Assembly: GCF_017922435.1 (NCBI RefSeq)
Contig: NZ_VDEZ01000001.1
Coordinates: 310,001 to 374,000, forward strand
Length of the DNA stretch: 64,000 nt
Direction: 5' to 3'
From: Thalassospira sp. ER-Se-21-Dark
GTDB lineage: Bacteria > Pseudomonadota > Alphaproteobacteria > Rhodospirillales > Thalassospiraceae
This document shows positions 45,968 to 53,763 of this stretch, in pieces. The stretch's first letter is position 1. Each line of letters begins with the position of its first letter. The notes under the pieces are model-generated. The model saw nothing but the letters and a program-made list of their open reading frames with translations, had not been told where the DNA came from and did not search any database. Both the position numbers and the translations under genes were made by a program.

Positions 45968-46785
45968 ACAAGGTTCTGGCAACAGCCCATAGCGAATTTA
46001 TCATTGCGCTTCGTAACCGCTGGGTGGCGATTTCTGTCGCGATGATGGTGTTGTTTTCGCTTGTATTATCTGCTGCGGGCAGTGCCCCGACCGGCGCAGT
46101 TGGTGTGGATAAACTGTCCGTCACCGTCGCAAGCCTGACATCCCTTGCGGTGTATCTTGTGCCGTTGGTTGCACTGTTGATGTCATTTGACGCAATCGCA
46201 GGCGAAATCGAACGCGGCACCTTGTCCCTTGTTCTGACCTATCCCGTCGCCCGCGGGGAACTGGTCCTTGGGAAATTCATCGCCCATCTGGCGATCCTGA
46301 GTATCGCCGTCTTGGCCGGCTACGGAATTGCCGCCGTCGCTGCGATTGCATCGGACCCCAATGCACTTGTTGGTATCCCTGCACTGTTTCGCCTGTTCTG
46401 GTCATCGCTTCTTCTTGGCGCAACTTTCCTTGGGATCGGTTATGGCATATCGGCATTCGCACGCAGACCCGGCGCAGCAGCAGGATTGGTGATCGGGCTC
46501 TGGCTGGTTCTGATCGTTTTGTATGATCTTGGCCTCTTGGCGGCCATCGTCGCCGATGATGGCGGAACCTTCACAACGCATTATTTTCCGTGGTTGTTAA
46601 TCGGCAATCCGGCAGATGCCTTTCGGATCTACAACCTTGCCGTTTCGGATGCGACCGCTGCTGCAGCCGGCCTGACGGGAGCTGCCAATAGCATCCCCGC
46701 TGTTCATGCCCTGATATCCATGCTGATCTGGCCGGTGATTGCCACGGTCCTCGCCTGGCAGATTTTCAGGAGGGTGACATCATGA
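45964..46785 (+). CDS. nosY: NosY, membrane permease of the NosDFY complex
   Basis: The 273-residue protein has six hydrophobic segments and an ABC-2-type arrangement, with EIERGTLSLVLTYPVARGELVLGKF near 80-105 as the typical cytoplasmic stretch. It partners NosF and NosD in delivering material for the CuZ site. Both ends overlap neighbours by ATGA, so nosF, nosY and nosL are translationally coupled. Confidence 0.93.
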   Translation: MNKVLATAHSEFIIALRNRWVAISVAMMVLFSLVLSAAGSAPTGAVGVDKLSVTVASLTSLAVYLVPLVALLMSFDAIAGEIERGTLSLVLTYPVARGELVLGKFIAHLAILSIAVLAGYGIAAVAAIASDPNALVGIPALFRLFWSSLLLGATFLGIGYGISAFARRPGAAAGLVIGLWLVLIVLYDLGLLAAIVADDGGTFTTHYFPWLLIGNPADAFRIYNLAVSDATAAAAGLTGAANSIPAVHALISMLIWPVIATVLAWQIFRRVTS

Positions 46786-47375
46786 TTTCCCGACTTGCGC
46801 TATCTCCAGTCACAATCGGCCTGCTTATTCTTGCCGGATGTCAGCAGCAGACGAAAGATACCATGCCGCCACCGGTCGCCATGACCGAAGAAGCTGTAGG
46901 ACATTTCTGCCAGATGAACATTCTTGAGCATGCAGGCCCGAAGGCACAAATTCATCTTGAAGGTTTGCCCTACCCCCTGTTTTTCAGCCAGGTTCGCGAT
47001 GGCATTGCTTATGAACGCATGCCCGAACAAAACTATAAAATCCGTGCGATTTACGTCACCGACATGTCCAGGGCCCATGACTGGGAAAATGTCGGACGAG
47101 AAAACTGGATACCGGCAACCAGCGCGCATTATGTCGTCGCTTCTGCCAAGACCGGGGGTATGGGGGCACCGGAACTTGTTCCCTTCTCCGATCAGGACGA
47201 CGCCAAGAATTTCGTCAGTCGCCATGGCGGCCAGATAATGCGCCTTGAAGACATTGATGACGTGCTGGTTCTAAACAGTGCGCCCGTCACACCATCCGCC
47301 GAAACACACGAAACGGCGATCATGCCAGATGACGACGATTATCGTGCGCGTCTTGAAAAACTTCGCAAAGAATGA
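46782..47375 (+). CDS. nosL: NosL, copper-binding lipoprotein
   Basis: The 197-residue protein has a lipoprotein signal with lipobox LILAGC (Cys near residue 20). It also has the NosL core HFCQMNILEHAGPKAQIHL near 43-61, where the C-x-M pair binds Cu(I). The pattern HYVVASAKTGGMGAPELVPF near 116-135 is also typical. NosL delivers Cu(I) to the NosD complex in the periplasm. A C-terminal Asp-rich tail follows (PDDDDY). Confidence 0.93.
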   Translation: MISRLALSPVTIGLLILAGCQQQTKDTMPPPVAMTEEAVGHFCQMNILEHAGPKAQIHLEGLPYPLFFSQVRDGIAYERMPEQNYKIRAIYVTDMSRAHDWENVGRENWIPATSAHYVVASAKTGGMGAPELVPFSDQDDAKNFVSRHGGQIMRLEDIDDVLVLNSAPVTPSAETHETAIMPDDDDYRARLEKLRKE

Positions 47376-47383
47376 GGTCCGCC

Positions 47384-48310
47384 ATGTCCGACTTTTCACG
47401 ACGCCGGTTTCTGACCATATTTGCCGCCGCTGGCGCATTCTCGGCTGCACCGTTTGCATTAAAGGCACAGCATCCGGTCCGCACATGGAAGGGCGTTGCA
47501 ATGGGGGCTGCTGCATCGATCAGCCTGTCGCACCCCAACGCTGACGATATCCTTTTGCGTGCAACCCGCGAACTTGAACGACTGGAAAATATCTTCAGTC
47601 TCTATCGGGAAAATTCCACGCTTGCACAATTGAATCGCGATGGTGTGGTTAACACTCCGCCTTTCGAACTTTTGGAATGCCTCGGACTGTGTGGGACCAT
47701 AAACCGGGCAAGTGGCGGGCTTTTTGATCCAACGGTTCAGTCGCTTTGGCAAGTCTATGCGCAAAGCTATTCAGAAGGCCGGGCGCCCGAGAATGCATTG
47801 ATCCGTAAAACGCTTTCAAGAACAGGCTGGGACAAGGTTGTTATCAATCAGAGCCAGGTCAGCTTCAAAAAACAAGACATGGCAATGACCCTGAATGGAA
47901 TTGCCCAGGGCTACGTTGCAGACCGTATCGCCAAGTTGCTCCGAGATGACGGACTGAACAACGTCCTGATCAATACCGGCGAATTCGCGGCTCTGGGCGG
48001 CCACCCTGAAGGTAAAGACTGGCCTGTTTCAATCAATACCGGATCAGAAATTCGAAAAGAAAGGGTAATGTTGCGCGACAACGCCGTGGCAACATCACTG
48101 CCGAACGGCACCTTCTTTGATCAGGCGGGCCTTGTTGGTCACATTCTTGATCCTCGCACCGGCCGTCCCGCACAAGCACGCCCAACGGCGGTTAGTGTGA
48201 CAGCAACAAAGGCAGCTGTGGCAGATGGGCTCAGCACGGCAATTTGCCTTATGAATAAAAGCGAAGCAGACAAATTGCTCGCACAGTTCCCAAGCGCAAA
48301 ACTGGTTTAG
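47384..48310 (+). CDS. nosX: NosX/ApbE, FAD:protein FMN transferase
   Basis: The 308-residue ApbE-family protein has a twin-arginine signal (SRRRFLTIFAAAG). The family pattern LERLENIFSLYRENSTLAQLN near 63-83 and the Mg/FAD-binding segment GIAQGYVADRI near 172 are present. It attaches FMN through phosphothreonine to the SGATVT site in NosR. The ATG at 47384 is chosen over the one at 47372 because GAGG lies 5 nt before it. It closes the nos operon and converges on the regulator gene. Confidence 0.9.
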   Translation: MSDFSRRRFLTIFAAAGAFSAAPFALKAQHPVRTWKGVAMGAAASISLSHPNADDILLRATRELERLENIFSLYRENSTLAQLNRDGVVNTPPFELLECLGLCGTINRASGGLFDPTVQSLWQVYAQSYSEGRAPENALIRKTLSRTGWDKVVINQSQVSFKKQDMAMTLNGIAQGYVADRIAKLLRDDGLNNVLINTGEFAALGGHPEGKDWPVSINTGSEIRKERVMLRDNAVATSLPNGTFFDQAGLVGHILDPRTGRPAQARPTAVSVTATKAAVADGLSTAICLMNKSEADKLLAQFPSAKLV

Positions 48311-48364
48311 CTTTGCCTCCCATACTTGATGACATTTCTGGCAAACGTTTGGAACGCCGCTGAC

Positions 48365-49060
48365 CTAGTGGGCCAGTTCCAGAAGTACGTCACGATCAAG
48401 TATCTGCAGTTTCGGCCCCGCCGATATGGCGCCAGATGCTTCAAGTTTGCGCAAGGACCGGGAAAACGTTTCTGGTGTAATGCCGATCCGGCTGGCAATC
48501 TGGCGCTTATCGGGAAAGTTCTTGCCACTTGTGCCGTCGATGGCCGCGCCATTTCGGTCTTCAAAATCGATCAGAAACGCAGCAATTCGTTGGATCGGAC
48601 GCGTATGACGCAGTTTATAGATTTCCTCAAGGAAGAACCGTTCCCACCGCAACAGGCTTGCCAGTACATCTCCGACAACGTCAGGCGCGCTTTTGAGGAT
48701 GCCAAGATAGGCCGTGCGCGGAATGGCCACGATTTCACAATTCTCGACGACCTGACATTCGACGGGATAGGACCGGCCCGCAAAGGAAACTGCCTCCGCA
48801 AAGGAACCGGCCTCGGTCAGGAAATGCATCACTGTTTCATCCCCCTGCGAGGAGGTTTTCACAAGCCGCAAATGACCGGACAAAAGAATGTAGAAATATT
48901 CGGCCACATCACCGGCCCGAAAAAGATGTCCCCCCCGGATATGGCTTTCGACCTTGCATGTTCCCAGCAGTGTCTTTAGCCGTTCTTCCCCAAGTGCCGC
49001 CAACAGCGGCACCTGAAAGATTACATCGTGATCTGCGCTAGACAGCGACCTTGAAACCAT
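48365..49060 (-). CDS. Crp/Fnr-family regulator, Dnr/NnrR type (2)
   Basis: The 231-residue protein has a cyclic-nucleotide-like sensor domain (about 15-125), a dimer helix and a C-terminal winged helix with DKRQIASRIGITPETFSRSLRKL. The E-xx-S-R recognition residues (as in FNR) fit a TTGA half-site. The N-terminal Fe-S cysteine cluster of FNR is absent, so it is likely a heme/NO-sensing Dnr type. The ATG at 49060 has GGGAGG 9 nt upstream. The gene overlaps the end of the preceding Dnr-type gene by 23 bases, so the two form one unit. Confidence 0.85.
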   Translation of the reverse strand: MVSRSLSSADHDVIFQVPLLAALGEERLKTLLGTCKVESHIRGGHLFRAGDVAEYFYILLSGHLRLVKTSSQGDETVMHFLTEAGSFAEAVSFAGRSYPVECQVVENCEIVAIPRTAYLGILKSAPDVVGDVLASLLRWERFFLEEIYKLRHTRPIQRIAAFLIDFEDRNGAAIDGTSGKNFPDKRQIASRIGITPETFSRSLRKLEASGAISAGPKLQILDRDVLLELAH

Positions 49061-49775
49061 CAGACTGTTCCTCCCTAGTTTCACTGCTTGATAAACCACA
49101 CCACTCGGCCAGCATCTCGGTATCTGCAATACGGATGATGTACCCGTTGGAGTGTTGGGAAACGCCATGTTCCGACAACTTTTTAAGCGCCCGGGAAAAT
49201 GTCTCGCTTGTCATGCCAATCTTGCGAGCCAACGCAGACTTTTCCATGGTAAGCGGCGTTTCATGCACATCTCCGACAGGAACGGCATCTGCAAGCAAAT
49301 ATATCCCCAAACGTTGGGCCGCTGACCGGCATTTGAGTTCTTCGGTCTGGCGCAACATTTGACATAGTCTTTCGGTTACGACCGACATCATGGTTAGTGC
49401 CCGATCAAAGTGCGCCGAGAGAAAATCGGCAAAGGCAGCTCCGTCAATCCGGATGGCGGTCGTCGCGTCCAGCGTTCTGATTGAAACGGCGTAACAGGCT
49501 TCAGGTGCGAGCGCACACTCACCTACAAGCTGTCCGTCACCCAGCAAATCAATAACACCGTCCTTGCCCTCCCCGTCCGTGTAGGACAACTCAACATGCC
49601 CATTCACAATCAGAAAAAGGGCTGATGCTGGGTCTCCGGCTTGGATGATTACCGTATCTGGATCATAGCGAACCCACGTACACAATGACGCCAGTTCCAG
49701 AATGTCGTCTTTCGGCCAGTTTTTGAAATAGCGCTCAGACTGGAGAACACCCGAGATTCGATCAATATCTCTCAT
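49038..49775 (-). CDS. Crp/Fnr-family regulator, Dnr/NnrR type (1)
   Basis: The 245-residue protein has a cNMP-like sensor domain (about 10-120) and a winged helix with KSALARKIGMTSETFSRALKKL, again with E-xx-S-R recognition residues. FNR-type Fe-S cysteines are missing. The ATG at 49775 is preferred over 49835: promoter geometry puts transcription start near 49815, so the upstream ATG is excluded, and GGAAAC precedes it. A near-perfect FNR/DNR box lies 75 bp upstream. It sits between nos and the RIC gene and is expected to respond to nitric oxide or low oxygen. Confidence 0.85.
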   Translation of the reverse strand: MRDIDRISGVLQSERYFKNWPKDDILELASLCTWVRYDPDTVIIQAGDPASALFLIVNGHVELSYTDGEGKDGVIDLLGDGQLVGECALAPEACYAVSIRTLDATTAIRIDGAAFADFLSAHFDRALTMMSVVTERLCQMLRQTEELKCRSAAQRLGIYLLADAVPVGDVHETPLTMEKSALARKIGMTSETFSRALKKLSEHGVSQHSNGYIIRIADTEMLAEWCGLSSSETREEQSDGFKVAV

Positions 49776-49849
49776 TGTGAAGTTTCCATGGAAAACGCGG
49801 TTGTAGTTAAGCATTGGAACAAATCTAACATTCAACCGGCCGGGGTGGA

Positions 49850-49863
49850 TTGTTCCATGTCAA
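49850..49863 (-). promoter_or_regulatory. Degenerate FNR/DNR box before the tandem regulators
   Basis: Read leftward, TTGAC-ATGG-AACAA has one perfect half and one weak half. A TAGATT hexamer at 49827-49822 lies exactly at the -10 distance expected for a -41.5 activator site, which supports it. Confidence 0.55.
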
Positions 49864-49904
49864 ACAAGTCCGTCAGGCCCATAAAACAAAATGCACCGTC
49901 CAGC

Positions 49905-49933
49905 AAAAAAGCCCCGCCAGTCAGCAGGGCTTT
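49905..49933 (-). terminator. Rho-independent terminator of the RIC gene
   Basis: Arms AAAGCCC and GGGCTTT (49908-49914, 49927-49933) form a stem that is followed on the minus strand by TTTTTTG. It lies 47 nt after the RIC stop codon. Confidence 0.8.
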
Positions 49934-49979
49934 GTCACAGAAAACACGCGACGACATCGCCGTCACATTTTGCTACAGA

Positions 49980-50687
49980 CTATTCGAAACGCGGGAACAG
50001 GATCGAATTTTCCAAATACATATGTGCAACAAGATCTTCGATCAGCTTACCGATCGCGCTGTACAACCTGCGCCACGAACCACATACCCCGTCAGGCAAG
50101 GTGCAATTGTTTGTCAATTTCTGCAGTTTGTGGATAGCTTGACCGTGATCGTCATGCTCTTCGCGCATGCAATGGATGGGCATGGCAAGTGCCGACGTAA
50201 TCGAGGTATTCCTGCTCATTTCACGCATCGCCGGGAAAAGAACATTTTCCTCTTTCGTCATGTGCATATCAAGTTGCTCTGCCATTCCCATCAATGCATC
50301 TGCCAGCCCTACGGGCGCGTCCGGATGGTCACCATGCACAATTTCAATTTCGCGAGACAGCGCAATCAGTTCGATCAACTCATCGCGGTGAACATCATGA
50401 TAGCGCGTAAGGATGAAATCGATAAACGCATCGACATCCCCCACATCGGGCAAGGTCAAAGGTCCCTTGGGAAGCTTGCAGAGTTCCCCGGCAATCACGC
50501 GGGGATCAAGTTCCTTGCGCTTTGCAGCTTCTTGAAGTGTCTGGTCAGGATGACAACAAAACCCGATGTGATGACGGCGAAAAACCAGCGTTGCGCCGGG
50601 GAAACATGAAATCAAGCCCCCCAGACTCTGATCAAGCAGTTCGGCGGGCTTGACGTCCAGTGTTGCCGTGTTCAACGCATCTTGCAT
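49980..50687 (-). CDS. RIC-family iron-sulfur cluster repair di-iron protein (YtfE/DnrN/ScdA)
   Basis: The 235-residue protein has an N-terminal ScdA domain with the FCCHPDQTL motif (Cys pair near 44-45). A hemerythrin-like domain follows, with spaced His/Glu ligands (RYHDVHRDEL, MHMTKEENVLFP, REEHDDHG, HMYLENSILFPRF). Such proteins repair Fe-S clusters damaged by nitric oxide. The ATG at 50687 has GGGAGG 8 nt before it. A perfect FNR/DNR box lies 70 bp upstream, so it should be induced with denitrification. A terminator follows. Confidence 0.9.
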   Translation of the reverse strand: MQDALNTATLDVKPAELLDQSLGGLISCFPGATLVFRRHHIGFCCHPDQTLQEAAKRKELDPRVIAGELCKLPKGPLTLPDVGDVDAFIDFILTRYHDVHRDELIELIALSREIEIVHGDHPDAPVGLADALMGMAEQLDMHMTKEENVLFPAMREMSRNTSITSALAMPIHCMREEHDDHGQAIHKLQKLTNNCTLPDGVCGSWRRLYSAIGKLIEDLVAHMYLENSILFPRFE

Positions 50688-50756
50688 AAAGGTGTCCTCC
50701 CTAAGATCGGCATCCAGCAAACAAAAGGGAGTTTAAACCAGCGACAATTTGGCAGA

Positions 50757-50770
50757 TTGACGATGGTCAA
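50757..50770 (-). promoter_or_regulatory. FNR/DNR box before the RIC gene
   Basis: TTGAC-GATG-GTCAA is perfect. A TTTAAA hexamer (50732-50737) lies at about the right distance for a leftward promoter, although three bases off the ideal. Confidence 0.75.
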
Positions 50771-50877
50771 ATGGATTTATGCCAAAAAATGTTGCGGTCG
50801 GTTCTGTTTGATTATCACGTCAAAGTAACATCCTGTCGGGCTGTTACAACTAAGCGTAATTCCAATCTCACGGTGAT

Positions 50878-50891
50878 TTGACAAACATCAA
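50878..50891 (+). promoter_or_regulatory. FNR/DNR box before ubiT
   Basis: TTGAC-AAAC-ATCAA is perfect. GATACT at 50914-50919 is exactly at the -10 position, which puts transcription start near 50926, 20 bases before the GTG start of ubiT with GGAG between. Confidence 0.85.
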
Positions 50892-50945
50892 ACGCCAACC
50901 CGCCCGGGCCAGTGATACTTCGCCCTATAAAACGCGGAGTATGCT

Positions 50946-51656
50946 GTGACAGAAAGCTATCCATCCTTTACGCCATTTTTGCTGGCAAACCCGTTCATAC
51001 GCAATGCGCCAACCCTTTTGGTCGAGCGCATATGCCGCCACGCGATGGCGACGATGCATCATCGCTACAGACCGGTATTTGAACGGGTGGCCGAGCAAGA
51101 AGCATTCGCGTTGCTGATTTCTCCGACTGACCTGGATCTACAATTCTATTTAAAAATAGATGCCAATCATCCCGAACTCCGCCCCGCAAGACATAGCGAA
51201 GAAGAAACTGTCGCAGCACAGATATCAGGACCGTTACCCGCACTGCTGGAGCTTCTTCAGGGGACATCAGATGGTGACGCACTGTTCTTTTCGCGCACAT
51301 TGCGGATCGAGGGACGCACCGAACTTGTTGTCGCACTTCGCAATGCCCTGGATGGAGAGACCATTGATCTGCGATCCGCTGTGGCTGAAAGCTTTGGCGT
51401 GATGGGCCCAGCAGCCAGGGCAGCACTTGGCCTTGCCGAAAAGATTTATCGACAACTTCAGCACGACATGAACCGGACGGCAGATGCATTGACGTCCCCC
51501 ACCGCCAAACGTTTGCTCGGCGTGGAAAAACGCACATCCGCGCAAGCGGTCACACTGGCTGAGATCGAGAAAACAATACAAAGGCGAAACCGCCATACGC
51601 GCCCCAAACCATCTGGTGCGGCCAAGGATGATTTCGCGCTGCCCGTCAATCCCTGA
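50946..51656 (+). CDS. ubiT: UbiT, SCP2-domain accessory factor for anaerobic ubiquinone synthesis
   Basis: The 236-residue protein has an SCP2 lipid-binding domain. The stretch DALFFSRTLRIEGRTELVVALRN near 108-130 is the UbiT/YhbT hallmark. UbiT binds ubiquinone intermediates so that UbiU and UbiV can hydroxylate the ring without oxygen. The start is a GTG with GGAG 6 nt upstream. It is the first gene of ubiTUV and lies behind a perfect FNR/DNR box. The C-terminal 40 residues are basic and extend past the usual UbiT end. Confidence 0.88.
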   Translation: MTESYPSFTPFLLANPFIRNAPTLLVERICRHAMATMHHRYRPVFERVAEQEAFALLISPTDLDLQFYLKIDANHPELRPARHSEEETVAAQISGPLPALLELLQGTSDGDALFFSRTLRIEGRTELVVALRNALDGETIDLRSAVAESFGVMGPAARAALGLAEKIYRQLQHDMNRTADALTSPTAKRLLGVEKRTSAQAVTLAEIEKTIQRRNRHTRPKPSGAAKDDFALPVNP

Positions 51657-51680
51657 TCCACAACTATTCACAGGTTCAAT

Positions 51681-52658
51681 ATGGAACTCGTTTGTCCTGC
51701 AGGAACACCTGCCAGCCTGCATGCCGCCGTCGCGGCGGGTGCTGATGTTGTATATTGCGGTTTTCGGGACGCAACGAATGCCCGAAACTTTCCGGGATTG
51801 AACTTTTCACGTCCTGAATTGCGCGATGCCGTCAAACATGCGCACAAGCACGGGGTTCATGTCTATCTTGCCTGCAATACCTATCCGCAGGCCGGGGCGG
51901 AAGAAATCTGGCATAAGGCAGTTGATGATGCCGTGGCAATTGGTGTCGATGCTATCATCCTTGCTGATATCGGTTTGCTGCGATACGCGCGCGATCATCA
52001 TCCTGACGCACGTTTGCATTTATCCGTACAGGCATCGGCCTCGAACGAAGAAGCCATTCGATTTTATCATCAGGAATTCGGTGTACGACGCGTTGTGCTG
52101 CCCCGAGTTTTGTCGCTTGATGAGATACGCACCCTAAATCAGCGCATACAGGTTGAAACAGAAGTATTCGCATTCGGCGGGATGTGCGTCATGGCCGAAG
52201 GTCGTTGTTCACTGTCTTCATACGCGACGGGCGAAAGTCCGAATATGAACGGCGTCTGTTCACCGGCAGCACATGTTCACTATGAAGAACGCGGCGACAC
52301 GACAGTTTCCCGACTGGGGAACTTCACCATCAACATCTATGACAGCGATGAAAAGGTCGGCTATCCGACGCTGTGCAAGGGCCGGTTTCGTGCCATGGAC
52401 AAATCCGGCTATCTGTTTGAAGAACCCACCAGCCTTGATGTCACCGCCATGCTGCCGGAACTGGCAGATGCAGGCGTTTCCGCGCTCAAGATCGAAGGGC
52501 GGCAACGCGGGAAGGCGTATATTTCGCAGGTCGTTGGCGCTTTTCGCACATCACTGGACAAGATCGCCGAGGGACAACTCAACGCGCGATCAAAACTCAG
52601 CACGCTGAGTGAAGGTCAAAGCGATACCACAGGTGCATACCGGAGAAGCTGGCAATGA
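51681..52658 (+). CDS. ubiU: UbiU, U32-family oxygen-independent ubiquinone hydroxylase subunit
   Basis: The 325-residue U32-peptidase-family protein begins MELVCPAGTPASLHAAVAAGADVVYCG. It holds the four [4Fe-4S] cysteines C169, C176, C193 and C232, the same numbering as in E. coli UbiU. With UbiV it hydroxylates ubiquinone precursors using prephenate in place of O2. AGGTTCAAT precedes the ATG. Its stop overlaps the ubiV start (ATGA). Confidence 0.92.
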   Translation: MELVCPAGTPASLHAAVAAGADVVYCGFRDATNARNFPGLNFSRPELRDAVKHAHKHGVHVYLACNTYPQAGAEEIWHKAVDDAVAIGVDAIILADIGLLRYARDHHPDARLHLSVQASASNEEAIRFYHQEFGVRRVVLPRVLSLDEIRTLNQRIQVETEVFAFGGMCVMAEGRCSLSSYATGESPNMNGVCSPAAHVHYEERGDTTVSRLGNFTINIYDSDEKVGYPTLCKGRFRAMDKSGYLFEEPTSLDVTAMLPELADAGVSALKIEGRQRGKAYISQVVGAFRTSLDKIAEGQLNARSKLSTLSEGQSDTTGAYRRSWQ

Positions 52659-53572
52659 AAAGATCGCGACTTGTTATGGGCCCGGTTCTTTTTCACTGGG
52701 ACGAGGACCGCAAAAAGGATTTCTACAACCGCATTGCAGATGAAACCGACGTCGATACCGTCCATGTTGGCGAAGTTGTCTGCGCAAAACGGATGCCCTT
52801 CTTTGACAAGCACCTGCCTGACGTTATCGAACGACTTCAGCGCAGCGGCAAGGAAGTTGTTCTCTCTACACTCGCACTGGTGATGAATGAGCGCGAAGTT
52901 AATCAAATACGCGACATCGCGCAGATGCCCGACATTATGATTGAGGCCAACGATATTTCGGTTGTGCGCCTGCTCGCAGGTCAGCCGCACATGATTGGTC
53001 CCTACATCAATACCTATAATGAAGGGACGCTGTCCTACTTTGCCGAAAAAGGCGCTAAACGGATCGCCCTGCCATGGGAACTACCGATGTCCTCGATCGC
53101 AGCATTATGTGGCGCGCATACCGCGGCCGAGATTGAGGTACAGGTATTTGGCCGAATGCCTTTGGCCATTTCGGCCCGCTGCTATTCAGCACGGGCGCAG
53201 GGCCTGCACAAGGATGGGTGTCGGTACGTTTGCGGGGACCACCTTGATGGCATGGATGTCGAAACACTCGACGATACGCCGTTTCTGGCGGTCAACGGGT
53301 TGCAAACCCTGTCCAGCCACTATGTTGAAATGGCGGACAATATCGCACAGATGCAAAACGCCGGTGTGACAGCGTTCCGCCTGTCGCCACATAGTCTGGA
53401 CATGACCAGGGTTTCGGATCTCTATCGTCAGGTTCTCGCGCGTAAAACCGATCCGGAAGAACTCAGGCACCGCCTGAGGGAAATGCGTTTCCCGATGGAC
53501 TTTGCCAACGGCTTCTTGCACGAAGCCCCGGGCGCCGAGTTTCGTCAGACGCGCGCTCCGCAGGCAGAATAA
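52655..53572 (+). CDS. ubiV: UbiV, U32-family oxygen-independent ubiquinone hydroxylase subunit
   Basis: The 305-residue U32-family protein has the four cluster cysteines C43, C176, C189 and C193, with the same 13- and 4-residue spacing as E. coli UbiV. It works as a heterodimer with UbiU. The HVGEVVCAKRMPF and SARCYSARAQGLHKDGCRYVC segments are diagnostic. It ends the ubiTUV unit, which supplies quinone for nitrate and N2O respiration when oxygen is absent. Confidence 0.92.
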   Translation: MKRSRLVMGPVLFHWDEDRKKDFYNRIADETDVDTVHVGEVVCAKRMPFFDKHLPDVIERLQRSGKEVVLSTLALVMNEREVNQIRDIAQMPDIMIEANDISVVRLLAGQPHMIGPYINTYNEGTLSYFAEKGAKRIALPWELPMSSIAALCGAHTAAEIEVQVFGRMPLAISARCYSARAQGLHKDGCRYVCGDHLDGMDVETLDDTPFLAVNGLQTLSSHYVEMADNIAQMQNAGVTAFRLSPHSLDMTRVSDLYRQVLARKTDPEELRHRLREMRFPMDFANGFLHEAPGAEFRQTRAPQAE

Positions 53573-53594
53573 GAACCACGCCAGAACCCACCAT

Positions 53595-53678
53595 TAAAGA
53601 AAGGGCTGCAATCTTACGGATCGCAGCCCTTCAATACATTCACAATTCGGGGAGTTAGCATGACATTACATTGTGAAC
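53595..53678 (-). ncRNA. Candidate FNR/DNR-activated small RNA
   Basis: A leftward transcript of about 80 nt is predicted in a gene-free gap. It would start near 53678, where TATGCT (53690-53685) is the -10 and the perfect FNR/DNR box at 53713-53726 is centred at -41.5. The RNA would fold into a stem of TTCACAAT with ATTGTGAA (53670-53677 and 53639-53646), with a 23-base loop containing CUCCCC. A terminator stem, AAGGGCUGC/GCAGCCCUU, with UUUCUUU follows. C-rich loops that can pair with ribosome sites are common in alphaproteobacterial small RNAs. No direct evidence of expression exists. Confidence 0.45.
53601..53631. terminator. Bidirectional terminator after ubiV
   Basis: AAGGGCTGC (53601-53609) and GCAGCCCTT (53623-53631) pair perfectly. 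Leftward the stem is followed by TCTTTAATGG, which makes it the better terminator in that direction; rightward it can end the ubiTUV message. Confidence 0.7.
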
Positions 53679-53712
53679 ACCAGTCAGCATAACACTGCGA
53701 TGGTGTCCACCC

Positions 53713-53726
53713 TTGACAATGATCAA
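53713..53726 (-). promoter_or_regulatory. Orphan FNR/DNR box in a convergent gap
   Basis: TTGAC-AATG-ATCAA is perfect but lies between converging genes (ubiV and the CMD-like gene), so it serves no coding gene directly. The -10-like TATGCT at 53690-53685 fits a leftward promoter with the box at -41.5. Confidence 0.75.
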
Positions 53727-53763
53727 CTGGAAGCGCCCGAATGGAACCATGTCGGGAAGGGCA

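Noticed and set aside
48310-48364. CAAACGTTTG palindrome in the nosX/regulator gap as an operator
   Set aside because: It lies between converging genes, is short and has no partner site elsewhere in the window.
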